This document shows positions 12,601-23,437 of a DNA stretch of 64,000 nucleotides, piece by piece. The position numbers and the translations under genes were made by a program. The DNA lies in the NCBI RefSeq assembly GCF_042453785.1, contig NC_091665.1, forward strand, positions 5,219,501 to 5,283,500. The letters are read 5' to 3'. Position 1 is the stretch's first letter; the number at the start of each line of letters is the position of its first letter. The notes below the pieces were generated by a model. It worked only from the letters and a program-made list of their open reading frames with translations, made no database searches and had not been told where the DNA came from. Source of the stretch: Malus domestica (taxonomy: Eukaryota; Streptophyta; Magnoliopsida; Rosales; Rosaceae).

Positions 12601-14523
12601 TCCTACTGGACCGCCTTACAGGCTTAGTAACATTAGAATATTTTACAGCAACTAATTCTGTTGATTGCTTCACTGTTCCAACGGCTTCATGATTTCTCAG
12701 CTTCATATCATCAGAATCAGTAGAGGGAAACAATGTAGTCTTGCGTCTGGACCTCCTTAAAGGACCATTGGGTAGGAGAACAACACCTTGTTCTATTGTT
12801 TCTACACTTTGCTCAACTTTGGAAGCTCTTTCCAAATCTGTATTCCTTGGCCGTTTTCTGGTATCACCTTTTGCCAATTCCTTGCCCTTCTGGACCACAG
12901 AAAATCTCCGCCTCGACGTTGTACTTGGGCCCTTTGATGGTTCTTCAAGTTGAGGAACCACTTTGCATTCTTCTTGGCCTGACAATTTTCCCACAAACTC
13001 CATTTTAGGCATCTTTCTCCTACCAACAAATTTAGTTTCTATCAATTGCCCACATACAGAGTCTCCATCCCTAGCTAAGTTCCGTTTGGACCTCCTTATG
13101 TTCTGAAAAGATCCAATAGATTCGCCAGCATTGTTATCACTGTCCACACTCTTCTTCAGAAGTGCAGCAGACTTCCGCCTCAGTGACTTCTGATTTTTGC
13201 CCTGAAAGGTTTCTTCAAGTTGAAGAACTTCTTGACCCACTTCCTGAACCTTGAGACTATCTGTTTTACTTTCAACTCCTGAACTCTTCCCTTCCACCTG
13301 AGTCCACGAGCGTGTGATCCTACCACCAAGATCAATTTTTACTGGTTCCTCATTCAAAACACTTGAGACTTTGACCTTAGTCGCATTTCCTTTTCTTGCA
13401 GGAACAGTGTCTTCTGAAGTCTCATTTGGTAAAAGAACCCCATGACTGCCTTCATTTTCCTTGGTTTTCTTCAAACCCTTTGGCGCTAGACTCTTCCTCA
13501 AAGCCTTCAAATTTCCACCATCTTCACTCACCACCACCCTGCTTCTCAACTGTCTTCGAATCAACCCATGACTCAAATTTGCACTTTCTGTATTACCATC
13601 AAGTCTTTCATTTACCTCAACTTCCAGAGGTGGTTTATCACAAATATCAACCTTCTCCACCCCAGTTTTTGTTTTCTTCTTTCTGTGAAGAGGTGAAAAA
13701 ACTGCTTCTGCACCTCCTTCAACCGATTTTTGCACCCTAGACCTTGTAGCTCTACCTCGTTTTTCAACAATATTTATATCAACCGATAATTCAAGTCCTT
13801 CAGAATCTTCGAAAACCTCAACATGCTTATTCTTCTCTGACACCTGCTTGACAGTCATTGTCTTCCTCTTTCGCGGCTGTTTCTTCTTTGGATTGTAATT
13901 GCAATCCGAATCCGAGTCTTTATCCGTACCCACAAAGTAAAAAGTTTCATTTTCTGGACTGAAGGTCACTGTCTTCACCTTCTTTGCCCGAAGGTCAGAA
14001 TCAATTTCCCCTTCATTTTCTTCTATATCTTTACAGACTGGCTCAATGGATTCTTCATCTTCCTGTTTATACAAAAAAAAAAAAATTCGAAAAACGAAAA
14101 ATGTTACCGAATTAAACAAAAAACCACATCATAAAGTACATAAAAAGGAGAGAAATCACCTCCAAATAACAAATTGAAAAATTATATTCATAATTTGAAA
14201 CCCAATAAACCACCCCCATACACACACACGCATTTTCCCCAATTGAGTTGAGGGCTTCTTGAAAATATAACATGAAACCCTGAATTTTCTTCTCAATAAT
14301 TCTCTCGGCATCCAAGCAGAAAACAGGACTAAAGAAAATAATCAGAAAGATGAAAACATACGATATGGATATAATAAAGATGGAATTTTTCTCTTTAGGA
14401 CGGGATTACCTTGAGAAGCAAAGTGAGCCTGCTGGCCATTTCAGTGTTCTTCAAATTTGCAGGAATCCCGTGCTGTTTACAAAGTGATTGAAGTTGCTTC
14501 CTCTTCATCGCATGGAAATCCAT
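3611..14523 (-). CDS. Very large repetitive, probably nuclear protein with SAP-like N-terminus
   Basis: I do not recognise a named gene. Sixteen exons (minus strand, 5' to 3'): 14523-14410, 14062-11764, 11685-11398, 11148-10681, 10584-10525, 10090-9083, 8876-8703, 8235-7339, 7017-6937, 6682-6371, 6070-5654, 5536-5411, 5204-5106, 4829-4521, 4303-3965, 3870-3611. They join in frame into 2416 residues with no internal stop; every intron after exon 2 is phase 1. The N-terminus (MDFHAMKRKQLQSLCKQHGI..) looks like a SAP-type helix-loop-helix, known for DNA binding. Exon 2 carries many short basic repeats of the RRSxR or RxTRSR kind between acidic stretches (RGRATRSR, RRSKRN, RRSRRK, RRSSRN), which suggests chromatin or DNA contact. 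The rest is Asp/Glu/Ser-rich and low in hydrophobics, hence probably disordered. The acceptors of exons 11 and 16 are my least certain choices; the start is the first ATG of the SAP-like motif. Confidence 0.8.
3965..5204 (-). repeat. Intragenic duplication, copy B (exons 13-15)
   Basis: Partner of the block at 5654-7017, offset by roughly 1.7-1.85 kb. The last exon of copy B lacks the LNVESVGLTNFEMKIF-coding stretch present in copy A. Exon 12 (5411-5536), lying between the copies, echoes GDSIS.DD.TAERI inside exon 8, so duplication happened more than once. Confidence 0.85.
5654..7017 (-). repeat. Intragenic duplication, copy A (exons 9-11)
   Basis: Exons 9, 10 and 11 of the large gene match exons 13, 14 and 15 in order. 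Exon 9 (..EERVSVDSPVTASH) matches exon 13 (..AERVSADSPAIASSH). Exon 10 shares NVNSMIED, KESDVGTA and CHADSPI.DFSSCG with exon 14. Exon 11 shares GEDVKE-like, PVSDE, DDETG-like, SKISGI.S.PFD and DLNPDVEGTVDQ-like blocks with exon 15. The intervening introns also look alike, so a genomic block was copied, not just exons. Confidence 0.85.
8329..8556. repeat. 114-bp tandem duplication in intron 7 of the large gene
   Basis: Two adjacent copies begin with ATTTCAAC at 8329 and 8443 and both contain CAAGGCAATTTAAATAAGAA and the block ending TATTCAGG. They differ at only a few positions, so the event is recent relative to the exon duplications. Confidence 0.9.
9345..9980 (-). repeat. Protein-level tandem repeat within exon 6 of the large gene
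   Basis: Two units of about 100-112 residues, starting GVLEEHTLQ (near 9980) and GVLEEHAVA (near 9644). Each contains the blocks SNPESS or SNHESS, SGSIS..D.AKMQDVN, SVDSEVL and a DDN/NDNAN stretch. A third unit seems to start at GILDS near 9358. The period is close to 336 bp. Confidence 0.85.
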
Positions 14524-15083
14524 CTCTCTCTAATCACAAATTCAAAATTCAGGATTCAAAATTGGAAAAACAAATTGAAACCCACATCATAGAAAGCACA
14601 AAATTAAAATATGAAATAACAATGGGGAAAAGTTACTGGTACCGGTTCTTGTTCGCCAATGCGAAATTGGCCTCCCATAAACGTCAGAAGCTTTCGGAGG
14701 AAAAGAAAGAAAGAAAGAAAGACCGAGATAAATGTAATTAATCAATCAAAGACGGAGGATTTAAAAGGGTCTGCGTGTTTTGGTTGTCAAGAAAATTGAA
14801 TCCGCCTTTTGGATTTCGACGTTTTCATTTTCCGAATAAAATAAAAAGGAATCGGTTTGAATTCCGGTTTTAGCTTTTTCTGCTGTTTTGAATTCAAATG
14901 GGACGAGTTTCCCGCTTTCCAACATGAAGAGGAAAACGATCGTAATTTTGACAAGTAGGCGTAAGTGCATATTACAGGTGTCATGTGATTATAGGATGCT
15001 TTGAATTTGAGTTTTTACTTTTTCCTTTTTTCTTTTTTTTTATTGGGAAGGAAAGCTTTGAATGGGAATTGAATCTTGAGGAA
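14524..15083. other. 5' flank of the large minus-strand gene
   Basis: Upstream of the ATG at 14523. It should hold the 5' UTR and core promoter. A purine-rich AAAGAAAG repeat lies near 14700-14720. I see no gene, and no motif I would call with confidence. Confidence 0.4.
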
Positions 15084-15086
15084 TAA

Positions 15087-15881
15087 GGGGGTGTTTGTTT
15101 GACCTCTTTAGCTTTCACTGGACTGGACTAGACTAAGAGTTAGTCTAGTCCAGTGTTTGTTAGCAGAAGGGACTAACTTTAATGAGATTAGGTGGGATTC
15201 GCATGGACTAAAGAGCGCACTAGGGGGTCTTAGCGAGAGACCCCGAAAAGCATCGGACTACTAAGACCGTTTCTGGGTTTTGCAGCGTCTCGAGAAATCC
15301 AAGCGTTCCCTAAGTCACCTTCGTCTCTCACTCCCCTGACTCCACAATCCCCCACTTCCCGCCAGTTAGCTTACCAGGCCTTGCTGCAAGCCAGTTTCAC
15401 CGCTCCCCAGAAGCTGTTTGAAGATTCGACGACGAATAACCCGATTTCTCAACACATTTTTTGGCCAAAACACAAAGAAGGGGAGAATTTGGGAATTGCA
15501 AAAACCCCCAAATTTGCTGAGAACGCAAGAAGTGGAGGGCAAAGAGGAGAGAGATTTGACTAATTGGGAGAAAAGAGAACGGCAGAGAGATAGGGGTTAG
15601 ATGCAGAGTTTGATAGAAACAATGAAGATAAGAGAAAGGAAAGTAAATTAAAAATAATATTTTATAATATAATCTTTGACTTTTTTTGTTTTTTAAAGTA
15701 AAAGTAAATTAAAAATGATAAAAAAATATTTTGGGCTTTAAAATAATTTTAGTCCATAAATTAGTCCGACACTACACCAAACACTTCATTAAGCTAGTCC
15801 AGCTTAGTCTAGTCTAAGCCAGTCCAGTTTAGTCCATGTAGCTAGTCCAGTCTGAGATAGTCCGGTGCAACAAACGCACCC
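15087..15881. mobile_element. PIF/Harbinger-type non-autonomous element, TSD TAA
   Basis: Begins GGGGGTGTTTGTTTG and ends CAACAAACGCACCC, imperfect terminal inverted repeats, each flanked by TAA (15084-15086 and 15882-15884). A 3-bp TAA target duplication is typical of PIF/Harbinger. Sub-terminal regions are full of CTAGTCCAG-like inverted motifs. There is no transposase; short internal reading frames (for example 15381-15600) look non-coding. Confidence 0.75.
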
Positions 15882-16151
15882 TAAGGGTTTCAAATGACTC
15901 TGGCTTATTCTGGGTTTGGGTAAGAAATTTAAATAACAATAGCAACTAAATTTTATTTCACTAAGTGTGGTTTGTTATATAAATTCTAAAATGTCATTGT
16001 GCTTGATTTTGCTCCAAGTATTCCAATTTTTTTTTCTTATAGTCTTTTTCAAGGTCTTCATAGGTCTTCATCTACCCATTTTGCTATGAGCTTTAGTCTT
16101 ATAATCGCATCTTCTAAATAGATAAGAGAATTTTTTAAAAGATAGAAATTA

Positions 16152-17515
16152 GGGTAAAGTGCAAAAAATTGCCTCAACTATTGGTGTCACGACACTTTCA
16201 TACCTCATCTTTTAAAATTGGCAATGTCATACCTCATCTTACGAATTTGTGACAATGTCATACCTCCGTCAATTTTTCTGTTAATTTCTCAGTTAATTGC
16301 TGACTTGGCTTGATTCGGGACCCACTTTCTATTAAAAAATTATTAAAAACTAAAAAAAAATCATTTAATATTTTTTAAATATTAAAATAATTAAGAAGGT
16401 TATTAAAAAAAAAAAAAACCAAACAAAACTTCCCCCATGCGCCCTCTCTCTTCTCCCTCATCTTCATCTCCCTTCATCTTCTTCCAACCTACTGCAACCC
16501 AGAAAAAAGAAAAGAAAAAAAAACAAAAAAAACAAAACAAAAAAAAATTTGTCCCTTACCCCCCCCCCCCAAGCGCCCTCTCTCTTCTCCCCCATCTTCA
16601 TCTTCTTTCCTCTTCTTCCCCCTATTTGTTGCAACCCAGACAGAAAATTAAAAAATTAAAAAAACAAACAAACAAACAAAAATCCCTCCCCCCCCCGGCA
16701 CCCTCTCTCTTCTCCCCCAGAAAAAGAAAAAAAAAACAAACAAAACTTCTCCCCCCCCCCCCCCCGCTCAACTTGCAGAAGAAGATGAGAGAGAAGGAAA
16801 AAAAAAGTCCCTCCCCCCCAACCTGCAGAAGAAGAAGAGAGAAGGAAAAGAAAAAAAAAGGTCCCTGCCCCCCCCCCACCCAACCTGCAGAAGAAGAAGA
16901 AAAAGAGAGAGAAGGAAAAAAAAAAAAAAGGACGGATACCCAGTTCGTCCATCCCCCTGCGTGCCCACCCTTTTCCCTCCACATACATTCCCCCCATTTT
17001 CTCTGCGCCCAAGTTCTCAACGAGATCTGGATTTTTTTATTTTTTATTTTTTGGGTTGCAGGTATTGGGTGCGAGGTTGGGTGCAGAGGGTGGGTGGGAA
17101 GGTGGGTAGGTTGGGTGCGGGGAGAAGAGGGGGTGGGGAGCGAGGAAGACAAATTTATTTATTTTTTTTTTTTTCGGGTTGAAGTTGCAGGAAGGTTGAA
17201 GAAGAGGAAGATGGGGAGAAGAGAGAGAAGGGGGGAAGGGGACGAATTGATGTTGGGTTTTTTTTTTTTTTTTTTAACTTTTCTTTATTATTTTAATATT
17301 TAAAAAATATTAAATGATTTTTTAATAATTTTTTAATAGAAAATGGGTCTCGATCAAGCCACGTTAGCAATTAACTGAGAAATTAACAGAAAAACTGACG
17401 GAGGTATGACATTGGCACAAATTCGTAAGATGAGGTATGACATTGTCAGTTTTAAAAGATGAGATATGAAAGTGTCGTGACACCAATAGTTGAGGTAGTT
17501 TTTTGTACTTTACCC
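16152..17515. mobile_element. Mutator-like foldback element with ~240-280-bp inverted repeats
   Basis: Both ends start GGGTAAAGT and the inverted arms run about 240-280 bp (16152 to ~16430 and ~17270 to 17515). It is flanked by a perfect 9-bp TSD, TAGAAATTA (16143-16151 and 17516-17524), the Mutator hallmark. The interior is not a transposase. It is a C-homopolymer and GAAGAA-rich minisatellite in which a CTGCAGAAGAAG unit recurs. Open frames across it encode only low-complexity sequence. Confidence 0.9.
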
Positions 17516-17569
17516 TAGAAATTATTATTATAGAATTTGTTGCCGAAATTTAGTTGTGCCTTGAGGGGA

Positions 17570-17710
17570 GGGGATGGTAGGGTGGTGTGGTGGCGATAAT
17601 GGTGATGGTGCCGTCAAAGGGGGGGGGGGTGGTGGTGGGACAACCATGGAAATATGGTGGTAATATGGGGGAGGGGGATGGTAGGGGTGGTGCGATAGTG
17701 ATGATGGCAA
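17570..17710. repeat. GGT/GAT-rich low-complexity tract
   Basis: Degenerate GGTGGTG, GATGGTG and a G-run around 17620. Simple repeat with no gene. Confidence 0.7.
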
Positions 17711-17880
17711 TGGTAAGTGAAACATTTTTGGCTGAATAAAGTAAAAAAGTTTCACATCGATCATCTTACATAACAAAACACAATTTATATTAAATGGTCT
17801 CACTTCTAATTTTCCTGTAGCCTTTGTGATAAAACCACACATGAATCTATCGATTGCAAAAATGGCTTAAGTTTTATTAA

Positions 17881-18100
17881 ATAAGTGAGACTAGTAGACC
17901 ACTGGTCCATCAATAGTGGTAGAGCCAGACATCAAGGTTAGCAAGGTTATCATATACTACACTAAAGGGATGGTGAATATTTGAATTCGAGACACAGTAG
18001 GTTGAAGATGAAGGGGCCCTATATATTGAGTAATTTGAGTTTACCATTAGTTGTTTGTTAAAACTCAACCTAGTCCGAATATGTATAATGTTAATGTTAC
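17881..18100. other. Spacer with no recognised content
   Basis: AT-rich spacer. I see no gene, long repeat or clear element border. Confidence 0.4.
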
Positions 18101-18112
18101 AATGGAAGTTCT

Positions 18113-18280
18113 TTTATGAACAAACGATATCATCTACATTCAGAGGGTAGGGTAATGGGCTAAGCCTCACAATGGCTAGCAATAAGGTGGTTCAACTTCG
18201 CATTTGGTGAGAATCGAAACTAAACCTCTCACTTACAAGTGAAGATGAATATCACTAGACCGTATTAAGTCGTTTCGATG
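18113..18280 (-). mobile_element. tRNA-derived SINE, old copy
   Basis: On the minus strand it has a tRNA-like head with an A-box-like GGTCTAGTGATA and a B-box-like GTTTCGATTCTCACC, then a body ending in a TTTGTTC-like tail. A similar sequence recurs at 51571-51705, in part at 48752-48830, and as a head at 44752-44835. Flanks share GAAGTTCT/GAAAGTTCT, a decayed TSD. Confidence 0.65.
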
Positions 18281-18290
18281 AAAGTTCTAA

Positions 18291-19085
18291 TAACTTGTAA
18301 TAAGTTTCCAAATTCTTCCGCAAATTCCGAATTATACACTTGACTATATTTATCGATAAGCTAGTATGGCGGCATATGGGTGTGCTTCTTTAGGTCATAA
18401 CTACGATCATTCTTCTATATGGTTTCATAATTTTCCAAAATAATATTACCGAAGTATAAAGTTTGATTTGTATGGTTTTAGAATCTGTCTAGGATCCTCT
18501 TTGTAATGTTATTTCAGTTTCTCAAAAAAAAATTAAGTCTAACAACTTGTTCTGACAAAAAAATTTCTAACAACTTGACTCATAATTCGGCAATTGACAA
18601 AGAAAAAAAGACTCAAAATTAGTTTCTTCCAGCTAATTAGTAACATGATATATTTTGTGTAGTTTCAAATTTTGTTCTTGGTTTCTGAATAAGTTGAAAA
18701 TAAAAAAAAAAATCACTTGATTATGAACAAGAAATCTATGTACCCTTTCGATTAACCCAAAATGAAGTAAATTGAGCTTCTTATCAAGGATTGTGTCATA
18801 GAGAGGTTAAATCCATATTAGGTTCCTTTTTATGCCTTGGCAACAAGAACTTTACATTTTCTTTATATCGATGTAAAGAGAGAACCACAAACTGATTAGA
18901 AGTAGTCCAAGTCAGTTTGCAAGCCCCATTGAAAATGTAAAGACAGAAAGTAGAGAATAAGTAAATGATTGAAAGTAAAGAAATCGAAAATACTTGTCAA
19001 ATGTTAATCAAAAGCACAATAAACTGTAGAAAAGAGATAACAACTTGAAAATAAATGACAAATAAAAGTAAATAAACAAAGTTTA
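18291..19085. other. Spacer with no recognised content
   Basis: AT-rich intergenic sequence with short A-runs. No supported gene or RNA. Confidence 0.4.
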
Positions 19086-19540
19086 TGTTGAATCCCACAT
19101 CGGCCAGAGGGAAAGAAAAATAAGAGTTTAAATAGGATTAACTCACTCTAACTTATATTGAGGTCTTTTGTAATAAAATCACACACCTAACATTGGGCAT
19201 GTGGTAATAATCAAGTTGGAGACAGTATCGATGTTGTTAGAGTGGGGCTCTCGGCCCATCGACCTAAAAAATTCAACATGGTATCACAGTCAGGGGACAT
19301 GCTTGTACTACCACGTGATTGGGTGGGTCACCTTTGGCCTCTCGCGATAGGTGAATCCTGACTTGGCTCCACATAGGCCCGTATTGCCACGTGATTGGGT
19401 GGATCCCCTTTGGCCCCAAGTGTTGGGTGGGTCTCGACTTGGCTCCACGTGATTGCTGATGTGTGGTAATAATTAAGTTGATGATAGTATTGGTGTTGTT
19501 GGAGTGGGGCTCTCGGCCCGTCGACCTGAAAAATTCAATA
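19086..19540 (+). mobile_element. TRIM-like LTR fossil
   Basis: A 193-bp 5' LTR at 19086-19278 begins TGTTGAATCCCACATC and ends ATTCAACA. It is followed at once by TGGTATCACAG, close to the tRNA-Met primer-binding site of plant LTR elements. A shorter related 3' repeat ends at 19540. The flanks carry an exact 5-bp TSD, GTTTA (19081-19085 and 19541-19545). At 455 bp with no coding part it is a miniature, and its 3' LTR is incomplete, so it is a dead copy. Divergence between the repeats suggests an old insertion. Confidence 0.75.
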
Positions 19541-20068
19541 GTTTAAACATATATGGGCAAGTTTAACCTGCAATGGGGCAAGGTTGTAAGTGCACAAAGT
19601 GTTTATGAAATGAAGTTTATACAAGAAATCATACTACATGCAATGTGATAGAGCTATAACAATGAAAGTGAAAGGGTGCTTGAGCTACAAAAGGAATTTA
19701 TAAAACGCAGGCTTGCAGATCTTTGAAGTCTTTTTATATATTGAGAGTACTTTTCTTCTTTTTTCTGCTACCTTTTAGAGAACCACCTCTTTCTTCTAGA
19801 GTAGACCTTTCTTTCTCATTTCATTCCCTTTTATATAAGTTGTTGATGTTATTACTTGTTAGATGATGGGTTTCCACTCGGTACCTCGAGCTTTTATCCC
19901 CTTAAAACTGCGAATCTGCCACTAGAAAATCGACTGAGCAGCTTTCTTTTAGTGTGAAAAAGGATTTTTGTCACCCACAGTGCTACGTCATAAAGTTCTT
20001 TAAATCTTGAGATGTGCATTGCTCACTTGCTGCCAAAATAAATAGCAATAAGCTTTCCACACTAATTA

Positions 20069-20926
20069 CTAGTTTGGTACTGATGTGCTTTTATAAAAGT
20101 GGGTATAAAAAAAAAGTTGAGCTCAAAAAGGTGTTTGGAAGACGCTTATTTTCACAATTTTAGTGAAAAAAGCTGAAAACATGAAACAGCAAAAATGAGC
20201 TTATTCTCAGAGCACAACAGAAGCAGTTTTTTTTCAAAGCACACTAAGTACTAGTTTGGTACTGAAGTGCTTTTATAAAAGTGGGTATAAAAAAAAGTTG
20301 AGCTCAAAAAGGTGTTTGACAAACACTTATTTTCATAGTTTTAGGTGAAAAAAAAAGCTGAAAACATGAAGCAGCAAAAATGAGCTTAGTATCACAGCAC
20401 AGCAGAAACAGTTTTTTTTTCAAAGCACAACAATACCAAACCAGCTCTTAGTACTGGTTTGGTACTTAGGTGCTTTTATAAAAAGTGGGTATAAAAAAAA
20501 GCTGAGCTCAAAAAGGTGTTTGGTAAACACTTAAAAACAGTTTATTTTCACAGTTTTTGGTGAAAAAAAGCTAAAAACATGAAGTAGCAAAAATGAGCTT
20601 ATTCTCACAGCACACCAGAAGCAGTTTTTTTTCAAAGCATAACAATACCAAACCAGCCCTTAGTACTGGTTTGGTACTTAGGTGCTTTTATAAAAAGTGG
20701 GTATAAAAAAAAGCTGAGCTCAACAAAGTGTTTGGTAAACACTTAAAAACAGCTTATTTTCACAGTTTTGGGTAAAAAAAGCTGAAAACGTGAAGCAGCA
20801 AAAATAAGCTTATTCTCACAAGAAAAAAAAAAAAAAACAAAGTCTCAAAACCATAAAAAAGTCTTTGCAAATTCCTGCAGCACAGCAGAAGCAGTTTTTT
20901 TTCAAAGCACAGCAATACCAAACCAG
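20069..20926. repeat. Head-to-tail array of four related MITE copies
   Basis: Copies begin at 20069, 20251, 20454 and 20666, each with C-T-A/G-GTTTGGTACT at its head, a shared GTGGGTATAAAAAAAA block, an AAAAAGGTGTTTG block, AACATGAA.CAGCAAAAAT.AGCTTA and a tail that mirrors the head (CAATACCAAACCAG). The first two tails are less complete. The fourth carries an extra A-rich stretch near 20820-20880. Copy lengths are about 180-260 bp. Confidence 0.85.
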
Positions 20927-21062
20927 CTCTAAATCCGGCTTGTTGGGCCTTGAACATGCCCAATATCTTATTTCAGTCCAAGCAAAGCTTATTTGTGATT
21001 GGTTGAGGACCGTAAAGAATGCAAGCAACACTAGTTACCGGAGGTACGTATTTCAATTGTAA

Positions 21063-23437
21063 GAGCAACTCCAACGTGACAAAGGCCTCCTAGGCAACTT
21101 ACTATTCAATCCCCTCCAATGAACAATAACTGCCTTTTGCATCTCCACCCCTAAACTGAATAGTCATGGCAATAGGCAATAAAATATTGGTATTTTTATT
21201 TTATAAAATAATACAAAATAATTTTATTTGTAATTTCGGATAAGATTTGTAATCGTTCTCGTTGCGTCACGTGTCATTGTCCGAAAAGACAATTTTTGGT
21301 GATAGATTTCTATAAGATTTTTATCCAATGTCGTCGTGCCACGTGTTGTTACCTTTTCAGAATCATTGATAATCGATTTCCAATAAGATTTTTAACCAAT
21401 CACATCGCGTTAGGTGTCACAATCTGTTTACAATCTTTAAGGATAGATTTCAATCATATTTTTAACAAATGACGGCATGCCATGTGGCATTATCTACAAC
21501 CTAATCCTTTCTTTTTCCTCCTTATAACCTACCATCCATCCTAAGAAATCACACACCAAAATCAAAATCTCTATCATTATTCATAGTTTCTGCTTCCTTC
21601 TTACAATGTCTTCTTCAAGGATGTTGTGGGAAATCGATGATGTTGTGGGAAATCGATGAGCAAGAGAAAGAATTGTTTTAAGCAAGGGGAAGAAATGTTT
21701 AATCTCCAGGTGGGTGAAAATGAGATGGAAGAGGATGAGGATGAAGAGCATAGAAGGAGAGATGACAAAGTAAGAAGCCAAAAAGCCTCACATTCCCGTC
21801 GAGTCATCCAAGTTATGGCTCAAATCTTTAGGCCCAACCGTTATGCAAACATTGATAGAAGCAGGCAACGATGAGGTACAAATCTCTTGGACGATTATTT
21901 TGTCCGTAACAGTGCATTCCTTGATACGTAATTTAGACGTCGTTTTAGAATGGAACGACATTTGTTCAACAAAATCATGATTGCTATTTGCAACCATGAT
22001 TCTTACTTTGTGCAAAAGAATGATGCTTTTGGTGTTATGGGTCTCATTCCTGAGTAAAAAATTACTGCTGCCTTGTAGATGCTTGCATATGTAGTCATAT
22101 GCAGACCAAGTGCATGAGATAGCGATGATGGGGAAATCAACCATACTTTAGTCCCTGATGAGGTTTTGCTCCGCAATCGAATCCATCTACACCACATAGT
22201 ACATCTGGAGAACTTGCAAAGGCTTCTGAAGAAGGGCGAGATGCGAGGTTTTTCTGGGATAATTGGAAGCATCGATTGTATGCACTGGACCTAGAAAAAT
22301 TGTCTAAGTGCATGGCAAGGAGCTTATGGGGATAGAAAATGAGCAAAAAGTATCATTTTGGAGGCGGTGGCAACATTTAATACATGGATTTGGCACGCTT
22401 TTTTCGGTGTTCCGGGAGCTCAAAATGACCTTAATGTCTTTGCCCAATTCCTAGTGTTCAACGATGTCCTGCAAGGAAAAGCACCAAGAGTCACGTACTG
22501 GGTCAACGGACATAAGTACCACGGGTCATACTACCTAGCAGATGACATTTACCCAAGGTGGTCATCGTTTGTCAAAACAGTGCCACGTCCGCGAAGTGCA
22601 AAGGACAAACACTTTGCAAGCTATCAAGAGGGGTGTAGGAAGGATGTCGAGTGTTGTTTTGGTATCCTCCAAGCTCGTTGGGCGATTGTCAGGGGTGTTA
22701 CCATAATATTTGATTTAGAATCGCTTCGATCCATCATGATAACGTACATCATTCTTCACAACATGATTGTGGAAGATGAGGACGATTATGATGCTGTTGA
22801 TGAATATGAGTCAGACACAATAAATAATTCCAGAACACAAATATATTGTGCACATGACGCCATTGAAGAACCCGTGCAACACGAGCCATTACAAAGGGAT
22901 GGACGTTACAATGAAAGGCTCATTCAACGATATACTTCACTTCAGGACCCATATATGCACAATGCATGGCAAACTGACTTGACAGAGTACCAGTGGGAAT
23001 TGAAACAAGCTCAAGAAACTTAAGTTCATTTAGTGTGTTTGTTTTTATTTGGTGTGTTTATTTAATTTTTTTTGGTGTGTTTTTAAGTTCATTTAGTGAA
23101 TTTTTTTTTATTTGGGGTGTTTGTAATTTTATTTGGTATGTTTATGCAATTTTATTTGGTGTGTTTATGTCCTTTGAATAAAGATTCTCTCGCGGGCCCC
23201 ACTGACTGAAAAGCTGTCGGTGACACACCCCCTAGCGCCTGACGCAAATTTTTTTATAACGTGGTTGACGTTATCCTGACGTCATTTGGCCTCAGGCTCT
23301 CGGACCATCAATTCGAGTTGGGCCACTCACTCAGGCCCCCTAGCCCACATGCCCGCATGGGCTGGAGCAAGGAGCTAGGGCTATTGGGTCAAAAAAATCG
23401 CTGGTGCATCAAACTATTGGTCCCGGTGGAGTTGCTT
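21063..23437 (+). mobile_element. PIF/Harbinger DNA transposon, decayed
   Basis: A 2375-bp element bounded by GAGCAACTCCA on the left and TGGAGTTGCTT on the right (10 of 11 inverted), with TAA target duplications at 21060-21062 and 23438-23440. It contains a degenerate DDE transposase gene. No separate MYB-like second ORF was seen. It cannot be autonomous. Confidence 0.9.
21656..23023 (+). pseudogene. Harbinger transposase (DDE_Tnp_4) pseudogene
   Basis: DDE-type transposase of the HARBI1/ALP1 relatives. The N-terminal half (21656-22340) is readable only with several in-frame stops. The last 221 codons from 22358 are open to the stop at 23023. Conserved blocks: GSIDCMHW around 22262 (first Asp; the following WKNC-like block is interrupted by a stop), PGAQNDLNVF around 22410 (second Asp), and DVECCFGILQARWAIVRG around 22645 (catalytic Glu). 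It sits inside inverted repeats and TSDs, so it is a transposon gene and not a domesticated host gene. Confidence 0.88.

Noticed and set aside
16437-17303. A 288-codon open frame, with overlapping long frames on the other strand
   Set aside because: It lies inside a Mutator-type foldback element and consists of C-runs and GAAGAA repeats; the translation is low-complexity Lys/Pro/Ser with no domain.
20069-20926. CRISPR-like spaced repeat array
   Set aside because: Units are about 200 bp with inverted ends and no uniform spacers; this is a MITE array in a plant genome.
22358-23023. Possible domesticated HARBI1/ALP1-like host gene
   Set aside because: The frame is only the 3' part of a stop-ridden transposase and lies within inverted repeats and TAA duplications of a transposon.
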